Under the pieces are notes generated by a model that saw only the letters and a list, made by a program, of their open reading frames with translations, did no database searches and was not told the DNA's origin. A program made the position numbers and the translations under genes. Positions 8,077 through 16,420 of a stretch of 64,000 nucleotides of DNA are shown here, piece by piece. The stretch is from Paenibacillus sp. FSL H7-0331 (lineage in GTDB: Bacteria > Bacillota > Bacilli > Paenibacillales > NBRC-103111). The stretch spans positions 33,273 to 97,272 of the forward strand of contig NZ_MRTH01000032.1 of assembly GCF_001956045.1 (NCBI RefSeq). The letters are read 5' to 3'. The first letter of the stretch is position 1, and every line of letters starts with the position of its first letter.

Positions 8077-8139
8077 TAGTACAACGTATTATAAAAATCA
8101 TTTTAGCACGTTGTATTAAAAAAGAAAAGAACATATAAT
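8077..8139. promoter_or_regulatory. Bidirectional promoter with paired TetR-type operators
   Basis: Two related imperfect palindromes, TAGTACAACGTATTA (8078-8092) and TAGCACGTTGTATTA (8104-8118), share the form TA-n-YAC-NNN-GTATTA. For the rightward tetR gene, TTGTAT (8111-8116) and TATAAT (8134-8139) are spaced 17 bp, with the second operator covering the -35. For the leftward gene, a TATAAT on the minus strand (8088-8093) overlaps the first operator. The -10 ends 6 nt before the tetR ATG, so that mRNA should be leaderless. The region at 20041-20103 has the same design. Confidence 0.7.
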
Positions 8140-8145
8140 ATAACC

Positions 8146-8748
8146 ATGCCTAAAATCGTGAACCATGATACTCAAAGACGTATAGTCGCAGAAGCTGCAT
8201 TAAGGGTGATCCGGCAATCGGGCCTGGAGCAGGCCACCGTGCGCAGAATTGCTGAAGAGGCAGGATTGTCCCCCGGTTCCATGCGCCACTATTTCTCTAC
8301 GCAGGTGGAGCTGTTTTCCTTTTGTATGAATTTGTTTATCGAACGAGTCGAGAAAAGGCTGGAAGCTTTCGAGTTTGAAGGGCCTTTGCTGTGGGATTTA
8401 AAGCGGCTGTTGCTGCAGTTTTTGCCCGTCGATGACGAGAGAACTTTAGAAATGGAGGTATGGTTTGCCTTTCATTCAAAAACACTGATCTATACGGAAT
8501 TGCGAAGGATAGGCTCGACTGTTCAGGATGGATTATATAAAGCTTCGCGTTTCGTTGTGGAGGAGCTTATCAAGAATAAGTTGTCCAGACCCGGCATGGA
8601 CATCGAGCTGGAGACGGAGAAACTGTACGCGCTCATCGACGGATTAGCTGTGCACAGACTTATGCAACCGAAACGGCTATCAGTTGAAAGGCTGGAATAC
8701 ATCGTTGAATCTCATTTGACCGCGTTATGTACCTTTACGGAAAAGTAA
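8146..8748 (+). CDS. TetR/AcrR-family regulator (BetI-like C-terminal domain)
   Basis: A 200-residue repressor. The N-terminal helix-turn-helix is RRIAEEAGLSPGSMRHYF (about residues 33-50). The C-terminal two thirds match the helical ligand domain of BetI/PksA-like proteins (LPVDDERTLEMEVWFAFHSK, LYALIDGLAVHRL). It begins MPKIVNHDTQRR, nearly the same as the second TetR at 20110 (MPKIVDHNQRKE). There is no ribosome binding site, consistent with a leaderless message. It is divergent from a ruined hydrolase gene and shares its operator, so it probably repressed that gene and itself. The ligand is unknown. Confidence 0.9.
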   Translation: MPKIVNHDTQRRIVAEAALRVIRQSGLEQATVRRIAEEAGLSPGSMRHYFSTQVELFSFCMNLFIERVEKRLEAFEFEGPLLWDLKRLLLQFLPVDDERTLEMEVWFAFHSKTLIYTELRRIGSTVQDGLYKASRFVVEELIKNKLSRPGMDIELETEKLYALIDGLAVHRLMQPKRLSVERLEYIVESHLTALCTFTEK

Positions 8749-9102
8749 ATTAAGCGAATAGCCCAGACGGTGGATATAGGATACTGGACTGTATACTGTA
8801 TCGCCTTCCCCTGACTGATGCTGAAACTAGCTATGGAACCGCGATAAGGCTCGCTGCAGATGCTTCATGACGTTCAGTTCTTGAAAAGCAACCTTTAATT
8901 CTTTTGGTAGTTGGCTCGTCACTCTCACTTTACCAAACGAAGCGGTGTTTTTCTATTTTGCAAGAGGCCTATTTGATCGCTAGGGAATCCAGTAGCTACA
9001 AAGATTCAAGTCGATTTTTGCTCTTCGATAGTTGAGTAACTAATATGAATATTTAAAATGGTAATACGTACGAATCATTATATTATAAGTTGGAGGTTCG
9101 AG
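8749..9102. other. Gap with a possible minus-strand coding scrap
   Basis: No intact gene. On the minus strand, 8827-8940 reads as about 37 residues of plausible protein (GKVRVTSQLPKELKVAFQEL, then VMKHLQRALSRFHS and a TAG) without a start codon or ribosome site. It may be the tail of a lost gene; I do not recognise it. The last 30 bases hold the ribosome site (GGAGG, 9092-9096) of the zinc-ribbon gene. Confidence 0.35.
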
Positions 9103-9297
9103 ATGAGAAACGAAATAAAATGCCCTGAATGTGGTGGATTTAGTTATGGCAAAGGTAGACCCAACGGCGATGGCAGAATATATCCCATTAAAAAATTCTT
9201 CACCATGGGATCAGAAATTATTTATGTTATTTGTACTAAGTGTGGATTTATTGTCAAGAGCTTTGTCATTGATCCTGAAAAATTCGAAGAGAATTAA
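9103..9297 (+). CDS. Small zinc-ribbon protein (64 aa)
   Basis: The ATG at 9103 is preceded by GGAGG (6 nt spacing), which favours it over an in-frame upstream start at 9058. The protein has two Cys pairs, CPECG near the N-terminus (residues 6-10) and CTKCG about 35 residues later, the spacing of a rubredoxin-like zinc ribbon. No other domain is present. Such short proteins are common in Bacillota, often of unknown role. It stands alone between decayed sequences. Confidence 0.65.
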   Translation: MRNEIKCPECGGFSYGKGRPNGDGRIYPIKKFFTMGSEIIYVICTKCGFIVKSFVIDPEKFEEN

Positions 9298-9359
9298 CTA
9301 CCTGACCTCTGGAATAACCACTAAATGGTAGAAAAAGAGCCGCTAAATCGGTAAAATGT

Positions 9360-9652
9360 TTGTACTCCTACAAACTCCCGAAATGTGGCGACTCCATGAA
9401 AAAGTCCACTACGATCTTGTCTAATCCTCAATCCATTTTGACCCCAGAAGATGTCGAATTGGTTGTAGCTTTCGCAGGTATAAATCCAAGTGTGTTCTCA
9501 ATTGGTAAGTTTACCGCCATTGGAACCGGATTACGAAGCATGGGTCCACTCTCTTATCCACTTATCTCGCGTTGGCAATTCTTTCAGCATATGTTCTCAT
9601 CATTCTTGCAGCAGGGGCTCCCAGCATCTTGATGAATTTGGCTAAATTGATT
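9360..9652 (+). pseudogene. Membrane protein remnant (counterpart of the one at 3.2-3.5 kb)
   Basis: The sequence contains several short hydrophobic coding pieces in different frames. The best piece reads TYLALAILSAYVLIILAAGA and ends ILMNLAKLI at about 9652, the same C-terminus as the remnant at 3194-3507. A small follow-on frame (IKTKAFSTLALITSLVHVGY, after GGAGAGAGGAGG at 9678-9689) is preserved in both places but lacks an ATG. I see traces of one or two small membrane protein genes, none intact. Confidence 0.45.
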
Positions 9653-10040
9653 TGACGGGATGGACTTAAACGTGAAAGGAGAGAGGAGGATAACGATAAA
9701 AACCAAGGCATTCAGTACACTTGCCCTCATAACCAGCTTGGTCCATGTCGGCTACTGGTATTTCCAAATGGCATTTTCGAGCATCCTCCTTAATTAAATG
9801 TAGTCAGACTTAAAATCGACCTCAAGCCAGCTTCAGTATCGTCAAGTATGTACTCGCTCCTCCCGGACTTAGAGATGCCGCATTCTCCGACCACACCCGA
9901 ATGTCGACCGTTTGCCCCGCGTTCAATTTAACCGGAACAGAACCGGTCGACATTGAATGATTTGCCCCGCCTACTACCCGGTCATCTATATATGCGAAAG
10001 CCCCCGCATCTCCATTAAGGTTGACCGACATTCTTGTGCG
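9571..10040 (+). repeat. Copy B of the ~470-bp duplicated segment
   Basis: This is the parental position of the sequence repeated at 3425-3893: the end of a membrane-protein remnant, its downstream spacer, and the 3' end of the minus-strand secreted protein gene. Both copies are in the same orientation about 6.1 kb apart, so recombination between them would delete the sigma and hydrolase/TetR genes in between. Confidence 0.85.
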
Positions 10041-11633
10041 GTTGGCATCGGTCTGCTGGTTCCATTGCACATAGGTGGACACCAGATAAATTCCGGCAGT
10101 CTTGGCTGTAAATACGGAGCTAACCGGATCGTACTGGCCTGTAATATCCGTCGCCTCGACGGTAAAGCTAACCTTGGTCCAACTGGCTGCAGGCACAGCC
10201 TGTTGGGCGCCTGCATAGGCGCGTATAAAGCTAGGCTGCAAAATAGACGGACTGCCGCTGAATTCAAAGCCGTCTTTCGTATATTTCTGGGCAATCAGTT
10301 TTCCTTCGCCCGTGCCGAGTTGATCGTGCAGCGTCCCGTCGCCATAATCCCAGTCAACGCTTCCTTTGAAGACGACACGCTGCCTGCTGTAATTGCCTTC
10401 GAAGGCGACAAGCTTCTTGAGACTATGAGGGAATGCCGTTACTTCGTCGATAAGGATCTGGCTGGCGTTCCCTACGCGTACAAAATACTTGCACAGCGGC
10501 TCCCCGTTTACTTTCTGCCCTATTGCCAGACAGGAATCTCTAAATATAATGCTTTTGGAGGGCTCCGCATTGTCCCCGCAGGAGATCTTTACGAAAGCAT
10601 CCAATCTATGAGACGATCCTACCTCAAACCAGCAGCGATGGAAAAAGGCGGAATCATACGGCGAATGGTGATCTTCAACGATAATAGGCGCGTCCGTCGC
10701 ACTCCCGTCCTTGACAAATTGGGAGTCCATTACCCGCAGACCTGATCCCCCCTTAACCTTCAGGACCGTGTCGTTGCCGATTGAGTACAGCTCCTTCAAG
10801 GTATTCTGACTGGAACCGATACCAAGAAAAACAGCGATTTTGTTATAAAACAAATTAACCGTGTCGAAGCTGTTAACATCGCTATACATTCCCCAAAATC
10901 CGTATTCAAACCGTTCGATTTGAACATGACTTAATTCAACATTACCGTTGCCGTTATCCTTAATGGCATAGGTACCCAAACCGTAAGTTCCTCGATTACT
11001 GGCCACTGCCATGGGGTTGTTCAGCGTGGCTCTGATACCTCCGACCGACGTTAAATTCAAGTGTGAAAGCGTGAATCCTTGGACGGCATCGGAGAACCCG
11101 TTGCCAGATGTGCCGAGCTCGAACAATGGTCCCGTACCCGTAAAATTAATACGAGTGCCGCCTTCGGTTTTCCCGGAAGGGTCATTTGGCCGTCCTTGCC
11201 GGATCCCTATAATTTGAATCCCGCGTTGTCCGATTTGTATGGTCGAGGCGATCGTATACTCCGCTTTGGCCAAATAAATTTTCCTGTTATTCGTGCCGCT
11301 GTCGTTAATGTGTTTAATAACCCGCTTGAACCGCTCCGTATCGTCTGTCTCAGGAGGAATAATTGGGAAGTCCTCCTCCAAATCGATCCAGACATGGTTC
11401 AGCTTTCGTTCCACAATGCCCAGTTCAGTCTCGTAATTCTTGTGCTTCTTCTTTTTCTCCGTATCATATACCGCCTCTGTTACACTCATGCCCAAGGCTT
11501 TGTTCTCCAACAGGCCTCCAGCCAGTAAGGCGGTTCCGGCTGCTCCGATGGTCATCAGCAACTTTCTGCGAGTGATTGGTGCTTTCTCGACAGGCTTATC
11601 GCTATTATTGACATTACGAGTATCGTCTCCCAT
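9822..11633 (-). CDS. Secreted beta-helix protein with Tat-like signal and C-terminal C1q/TNF-like domain
   Basis: A 603-residue protein with AAAGGAGC upstream of its ATG. Residues ~20-48 form a twin-arginine-like signal (TRRKLLMTIGAAGTALLAGG). Residues ~85-430 have the repeating short strands of a right-handed beta-helix of the pectate-lyase-like superfamily (FKRVIKHINDSG, IYLAKAEYTI, GIQIIGIRQG, FTLSHLNLTSVGG, VELSHVQIERFEYGF). The last ~135 residues (IRAYAGAQQAVPAASWTKV to YLTILKLA) look like a C1q/TNF-like jelly roll. Catalytic residues are not evident, so it may bind or cut polysaccharide. It is divergent from a sugar-type two-component system. A displaced copy of its 3' end lies at 3675-3891. 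Confidence 0.75.
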   Translation of the reverse strand: MGDDTRNVNNSDKPVEKAPITRRKLLMTIGAAGTALLAGGLLENKALGMSVTEAVYDTEKKKKHKNYETELGIVERKLNHVWIDLEEDFPIIPPETDDTERFKRVIKHINDSGTNNRKIYLAKAEYTIASTIQIGQRGIQIIGIRQGRPNDPSGKTEGGTRINFTGTGPLFELGTSGNGFSDAVQGFTLSHLNLTSVGGIRATLNNPMAVASNRGTYGLGTYAIKDNGNGNVELSHVQIERFEYGFWGMYSDVNSFDTVNLFYNKIAVFLGIGSSQNTLKELYSIGNDTVLKVKGGSGLRVMDSQFVKDGSATDAPIIVEDHHSPYDSAFFHRCWFEVGSSHRLDAFVKISCGDNAEPSKSIIFRDSCLAIGQKVNGEPLCKYFVRVGNASQILIDEVTAFPHSLKKLVAFEGNYSRQRVVFKGSVDWDYGDGTLHDQLGTGEGKLIAQKYTKDGFEFSGSPSILQPSFIRAYAGAQQAVPAASWTKVSFTVEATDITGQYDPVSSVFTAKTAGIYLVSTYVQWNQQTDANRTRMSVNLNGDAGAFAYIDDRVVGGANHSMSTGSVPVKLNAGQTVDIRVWSENAASLSPGGASTYLTILKLA

Positions 11634-11861
11634 TGCGTTCGCTCCTTTTCCCTATCATTTCAGATGCGAGATCTACCTTGCATGTAAATGCTTTACAAAA
11701 TGAGTGAACAAGCTGTCCTCCGTTATAATACCGACATCATAAAAATATCTATTTCTGGATATTTCAGTATTATCATGCTATTGTTTTGCTATCGGATAGG
11801 AAACCTCTTTTCTCGACCACCTCCTACATGCTTTAATCATAAGCATTCGGAAGAGCAGTAG

Positions 11862-11896
11862 ATACGAACAATCGGTACATTTGTATAACGATCCGC
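11862..11896. promoter_or_regulatory. Control element upstream of the two-component operon, mirrored at 15365-15395
   Basis: ATACGAACAA (11862-11871) and TTTGTATAACGAT (11880-11892) occur here. The same blocks appear in reverse complement as ATCGTTATACAAA (15365-15377) and TTGTTCGTAT (15386-15395) before the ABC transporter. Each copy ends about 35-43 nt before a ribosome site. It is the obvious candidate for binding by the AraC-type response regulator encoded between the two copies. Confidence 0.65.
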
Positions 11897-11950
11897 ATCA
11901 GATCCAACACGATGTGCGGTCAGAACCGGCCGCATGGAAAGGATGAAGGC

Positions 11951-13675
11951 ATGCCGTATCACAAATCTTTGCAAACAAAGTCGATTTTGTCATTTCTGAT
12001 CGTAATTGCACCATTAATTTTTCTCACGTTTTATATCAATTTCAGTGGGATGAAGGCGACACGATTGCAGACTGCGCAATCCACTCAGAATTTACTGACA
12101 CTTTATACGGAACAGATCAGCCGCTACTTGACCGAGGCGGAAGATTACTTGATTAACATTGTCGCAACCAATTCAGACTTGCTGACGCTGAGCATCATCC
12201 CTTTCGAGCATGTCGATTACAAACTTGCCAAAGCCTCGCTTCAGGAGACGATCCGCAATGATATGGCCTTTATGGGTATCGTGCGATATATGTTTATGTA
12301 CAATCGTACAAATGGGGATTTCCTGCTGATTGACAAAGATACCAGAGATTCTACGCTGGAAGAAGAGTATAAATCTCTTGCGAAGCACTGGAGGCTCAAC
12401 ATTCATGAGCGGAACTGGCAGCTTCACAGAATGAACGGGGAGCTCATGCTGGTGAAAATCAATCAGTTCGATCCCGATATCTTGATAGGCATGTCTCTTC
12501 CCGTACGCAATATGATGGTTCCGCTTCATCTGCTTGATTTGGGAGTGAGCGGCAGCGCTTATATTATGGATGATACCGGAGTGCCGGTTACGCCCTCTAC
12601 ACTTACATCCCCTCAGGAAGGGGAGCTTCGGGAGCTGCTGGTTGGTTTGCAGCGGGGCTCGTTCGAGCTAGCGGGCGATCATGGAGACGAAGGCATGCTT
12701 GCTGTAGTGGAGCCCATCGAAAAAGCAGGCCTTCGGTTAGGGATTGTCATGGCGGAAGCTAATTTCCTGAAACCCCTCCATGAGCTGCAGCAGGCGCTAT
12801 ATATCATCCCTTTTGCCGCGATTATTGTGCTCTTGCTGTATATCTTGATGATGAGACGGCTCCTATTCAAGCCGATTCTATCTCTGGTTCGTGGCATTCG
12901 AGATATGCTGAAGGGAAACTTTAATGTCAAGGTCGAGGAGAAGGGTAGCGGAGAACTCATATTTCTGACGTATAATTTCAATAAAATGGTTTCTCAAATC
13001 GAAAATTTGAAGATCGATCTATACGAGGAACAGCTGAGGACGAATCAAGCGGAGCTTAAGCAACTGCAGATGCAGATTAATCCTCATTTTTATATGAACA
13101 CATTAAATATCATTAATAGCTATGCCGCTTTACGGGAGTATGAGCCGATTGAAGAGCTCGCCATGCTGCTCGCGGATTATTGCCGCTTCACGATGCGTGC
13201 CAATCTTGATCCGATCTCTTTGTGCTCGGAGTTGAACCATATAAGGAACTATTTACATATTCAGAAAATGCGATTTGAAGCAAAACTGACGTTTTCGATC
13301 GATGCCGACGAAGAAACCCTGAACTTCCCTATTTTACCCCTAACCGTGCAGCCATTTGTTGAAAATGCCATTATTCACGGTTTCAAAGGCGGTTCCCACG
13401 CGCTTGATATCCGGGTTACCTCAGCCATTCAAATGGATGGAGAAAAAAAGCTGATTGAGCTCACCGTCCGCGATAACGGGCCAGGCTTTAAAAAGGATGT
13501 GTTGCATAGCATTCGGGAAGGACGCCTAGAGGCCGATTCGAGTACTCACTTGGGCATATGGAACGTTTCCCAGAGGACCAAGGTGAAGTATGGAGGCAAA
13601 GGAACCATTACTTACGGGAACGGAGAACACGGAGGGGCGGTTGTTATTCTACGTCTACCGTTCCTAGCAGAATGA
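11951..13675 (+). CDS. YesM-type sensor histidine kinase
   Basis: I start at ATG 11951 (AAGGATGAAGG just upstream) rather than 11912; this puts the first membrane helix (SILSFLIVIAPLIFLTFYI) at the N-terminus. The 574-residue protein has an extracytoplasmic sensor region of about 240 residues, a second membrane helix (IIPFAAIIVLLLYILMM), HAMP, the His-kinase motif MQINPHFYMNTLNII (His379), and an ATPase domain (PFVENAIIHG, DNGPGF). It belongs with the AraC-type response regulator 18 nt downstream. Such pairs control the neighbouring sugar ABC importer. The ligand is unknown. Confidence 0.93.
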   Translation: MPYHKSLQTKSILSFLIVIAPLIFLTFYINFSGMKATRLQTAQSTQNLLTLYTEQISRYLTEAEDYLINIVATNSDLLTLSIIPFEHVDYKLAKASLQETIRNDMAFMGIVRYMFMYNRTNGDFLLIDKDTRDSTLEEEYKSLAKHWRLNIHERNWQLHRMNGELMLVKINQFDPDILIGMSLPVRNMMVPLHLLDLGVSGSAYIMDDTGVPVTPSTLTSPQEGELRELLVGLQRGSFELAGDHGDEGMLAVVEPIEKAGLRLGIVMAEANFLKPLHELQQALYIIPFAAIIVLLLYILMMRRLLFKPILSLVRGIRDMLKGNFNVKVEEKGSGELIFLTYNFNKMVSQIENLKIDLYEEQLRTNQAELKQLQMQINPHFYMNTLNIINSYAALREYEPIEELAMLLADYCRFTMRANLDPISLCSELNHIRNYLHIQKMRFEAKLTFSIDADEETLNFPILPLTVQPFVENAIIHGFKGGSHALDIRVTSAIQMDGEKKLIELTVRDNGPGFKKDVLHSIREGRLEADSSTHLGIWNVSQRTKVKYGGKGTITYGNGEHGGAVVILRLPFLAE

Positions 13676-13693
13676 CAAGGAGATGAATTCGGG

Positions 13694-15304
13694 ATGTGTA
13701 CGCTGCTTGTAGTCGACGATGAGAGGGTGGCTGTCAAAGGGATCGTTCGCGGCATTGACTGGAGCGAGACGCCGGTGACCCGGGTGCTGGAAGCGTACGA
13801 TACGCTGTCTGCCATCGATATGATGGAGCGGGAATCTGTCGATTTGCTAGTTACCGATATTGAAATGCCGGACAAAAACGGCATTGAATTGCTCGAATGG
13901 GTGAATGATAACCGTCCTGCCGTCAAGACCGTCATTCTGACGGGACATGCCGATTTCGAGTATGCACGACGGGCCGTTCAGCTTGGGTGTTATGAATATG
14001 TTTTGAAACCGTTCCGCTACAATCACCTCAAAGAAACGGTCACTGCTATGGCAATCGAGCATCAGGAAGAGATGGAGCATGTGATAATAAGCGAGCGATA
14101 CCAGATTTATGCGATGGAATGGGAGCGTCAGGTACCTGTGCTCCTGGAAAGGTTTTGGCAGGATATATTGTCCGAACGGCAATTGATGACGCCGGAGCAG
14201 CTGGAGATGGCTTTCTCTCTTTATCGTTTGCCGGAAGAAGCCCGTGATGGTGTCACGGTCGTGTTAATCAGTACGGAGGATTGGCTGGGCGAATTCAACT
14301 CACGGGATGAGGAAATTTTAGAGTTTGCGTTGCGGAACGCAGCGGGCGAACTTCTGCTAAATCGAATGCCGGGCACGATTGTTCATGAGCGAAGCGGGAC
14401 AACACTGGCTTTGATTTACGGCAAACCGCTTGATAACGAACAGCTGCGGGAACTTCAGTGCGATTGCGAGGCGTTCATGATCAGTTGCAGGGACTATTTG
14501 CATTGCCTTGTATCCTGCTACATTGCCGAACATCGTCCGATCGACCGTGTGACTTCGGCACATCGGAGTCTTCAGACGCTGGAGAAAGAAAACGTATCGC
14601 TTACGAACGCTATCGTACTGGAACGCGACAGTGTCGCCACGCCTGCGGGACCGGTTGGAATGCCTTGGCTGCCGGATTGGCTCATCCTCCTAGACACGGG
14701 CGAGAAGGGCGAGGTTATGAGACGGTTTGACGAGTTGTTCGGTTCGTTGAGGAAGGATGCACATGTGTCGGTGGAGACCTTGATCGCTCTCTACAATGGT
14801 TTTGTATATTTGCTATATTACACGGTCAATCGGAAAGGGTACTCACTAGAGCAGATCGGTATGAACGGAAGCGGTGAAGAAGCTGATCGTGCCACGCGTT
14901 CAGTCGAGCATCTTCGCCAATTTCTGCATAAACGCCTGTCCGACGCAGCTGATCTGCTTACACGGGGCGACCGCTGCTTAACGATGCAGACCGTCAAAGT
15001 GAAGCGTTACATCGAAGAGAACCTTCATGAGGAACTATCGCGCGAGTCGATCGCAAGCCAGGTGTATCTAAATCCGGCTTATATGGCGCGTCTGTTTAAG
15101 AAAGAATCGGGCATGTCTCTTTCGGATTATATTCTGAAAAGGCGCATGGAGAAAGCCCGTAAGCTTTTGGCTCAATCCAGCGAGAAAATTACAGCCATCA
15201 TTGATCAAGTCGGTTTTCAGAACGGCTCTTATTTCACCAAAATGTTCAAAAAGGAAGTCGGTATAACACCGCAAGAGTACCGAAGACAGTATCGGAGCAA
15301 TTAA
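13694..15304 (+). CDS. YesN-type response regulator with AraC DNA-binding domain
   Basis: A 536-residue protein. The receiver domain spans about residues 1-120 with phospho-acceptor Asp55 (LLVTDIEMPDKNG) and acid pair DDE near the N-terminus. The middle is a poorly conserved linker. Two AraC helix-turn-helix motifs lie at the end (SIASQVYLNPAYMARLFKKE; IIDQVGFQNGSYFTKMFKKE). AAGGAG at 13677 precedes the ATG. It should receive phosphate from the kinase upstream and activate the ABC transporter operon that follows, probably through the mirrored element at 15365-15395. Confidence 0.93.
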   Translation: MCTLLVVDDERVAVKGIVRGIDWSETPVTRVLEAYDTLSAIDMMERESVDLLVTDIEMPDKNGIELLEWVNDNRPAVKTVILTGHADFEYARRAVQLGCYEYVLKPFRYNHLKETVTAMAIEHQEEMEHVIISERYQIYAMEWERQVPVLLERFWQDILSERQLMTPEQLEMAFSLYRLPEEARDGVTVVLISTEDWLGEFNSRDEEILEFALRNAAGELLLNRMPGTIVHERSGTTLALIYGKPLDNEQLRELQCDCEAFMISCRDYLHCLVSCYIAEHRPIDRVTSAHRSLQTLEKENVSLTNAIVLERDSVATPAGPVGMPWLPDWLILLDTGEKGEVMRRFDELFGSLRKDAHVSVETLIALYNGFVYLLYYTVNRKGYSLEQIGMNGSGEEADRATRSVEHLRQFLHKRLSDAADLLTRGDRCLTMQTVKVKRYIEENLHEELSRESIASQVYLNPAYMARLFKKESGMSLSDYILKRRMEKARKLLAQSSEKITAIIDQVGFQNGSYFTKMFKKEVGITPQEYRRQYRSN

Positions 15305-15364
15305 CAGCGGGACGTTCGTTTCCAGTAAGGAGGCGGGCGTCCCGCATTGTCTGTCTGGGTACGA

Positions 15365-15395
15365 ATCGTTATACAAAAGTGCCTGTTGTTCGTAT
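15365..15395. promoter_or_regulatory. Inverted copy of the 11862-11896 control element, before the ABC transporter
   Basis: ATCGTTATACAAA, 8 nt, TTGTTCGTAT: the reverse complement of the element before the kinase gene, with most of the spacer also conserved. Just upstream, GCGGGACG (15307-15314) and CGTCCCGC (15338-15345) can pair across a 23-nt loop, but no T-run follows, so I do not call it a terminator. Confidence 0.65.
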
Positions 15396-15449
15396 TTTCC
15401 CACCTCCTGATTGTTTATGATGAAAGCAGAAAGGAGGTGGCATAGCAAT

Positions 15450-16406
15450 ATGAACTCAAATCCGGATGCCGCATTTTCCGCTTCCATTCGTGGTCGTAAA
15501 GAGAACACCTTGCTGCGGAATGTCCGAAAGCATAAGTATTTGTATCTTCTAGGTCTTCCGGGTATGATTTTTTTTCTTGTGTTCAAATATATTCCGATGT
15601 ACGGCGTATTGATCGCTTTCCAGGATTACAATGCTTTTAAAGGTGTTTGGGGCAGCAATTGGGTTGGCTTGGAACATTTCAAACGACTTTTTATGGAAAA
15701 CGATTTCTGGATGATTACCGGCAATACGGTACTGATCAGCCTCCTTGGCTTGGTCTTCCTGTTCCCGGCTCCGATTCTTCTCGCCCTGCTTATGAACGAA
15801 CTGCGCTCGGCTGCTTACAAGAGGGCAATACAGACAGTCATTTATTTGCCTCACTTTATATCCTGGGTTATCGTCATGAGCCTTACTTATCTGTTTTTCT
15901 CCTCCGAGCAAGGCTTGATTAACAAGCTCATCCTGGCTCTGGACGGTGAGAAAATCGCTTTTCTGTTCGATACTTCCTACTTCTATCCTCTCATTGTTTC
16001 TCAGGGATTATGGAAGGACGTCGGCTGGGGGACCATCATCTACCTTGCGGCTATAGCAGGAGTTAATCCATCGCTGTATGAAGCAGCCAAGATCGATGGA
16101 GCGGGCAAGCTTGACCAGATCCGGCACATTACGATTCCAGCGATCATGGCTACGGTCGTCATCCTGTTTATCCTGTCACTCGGGAATATGCTGGATGTGA
16201 ATTTCGAGCAGATGTATCTCATGCAAAATCCAATCAATACGCACTTGTCCGAAGTATACGATACTTATGTGTTCAAAGTGGGCGTACAACAGGGACAGTT
16301 CAGCTTTAGCACGGCCGTAGGCTTGTTTAAATCGGTTATCGGGCTGGTACTCGTGTTGGGTGCCAATAAATTGGCTAACCGGTTCGGCCGGGAAGGAATT
16401 TGGTAA
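15450..16406 (+). CDS. Sugar ABC transporter permease (LplB-like)
   Basis: A 318-residue protein. I chose ATG 15450, preceded by AAGGAGGTGG (15431-15440), over the in-frame start at 15411. It has six membrane helices and the inner-membrane permease EAA loop (YEAAKIDGAGKLDQIRHITIP, residues ~210-230). The early motif IFFLVFKYIPMYGVLIAFQDYN is diagnostic of LplB permeases. It is first in a three-gene importer operon (permease, permease, binding lipoprotein) without its own ATPase; such systems usually share an MsmX-type ATPase encoded elsewhere. Confidence 0.93.
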   Translation: MNSNPDAAFSASIRGRKENTLLRNVRKHKYLYLLGLPGMIFFLVFKYIPMYGVLIAFQDYNAFKGVWGSNWVGLEHFKRLFMENDFWMITGNTVLISLLGLVFLFPAPILLALLMNELRSAAYKRAIQTVIYLPHFISWVIVMSLTYLFFSSEQGLINKLILALDGEKIAFLFDTSYFYPLIVSQGLWKDVGWGTIIYLAAIAGVNPSLYEAAKIDGAGKLDQIRHITIPAIMATVVILFILSLGNMLDVNFEQMYLMQNPINTHLSEVYDTYVFKVGVQQGQFSFSTAVGLFKSVIGLVLVLGANKLANRFGREGIW

Positions 16407-16420
16407 AATAGGAGGCTCTC

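Noticed and set aside
9957..10745. Plus-strand 262-codon frame antisense to the beta-helix gene
   Set aside because: It lies entirely within the minus-strand gene, has no ribosome site, and the minus-strand protein shows a signal and domain pattern.
15307..15345. Terminator after the AraC response regulator (GCGGGACG ... CGTCCCGC)
   Set aside because: The stem has a 23-nt loop containing AAGGAGG and no T-run; more likely chance pairing or an mRNA structure.
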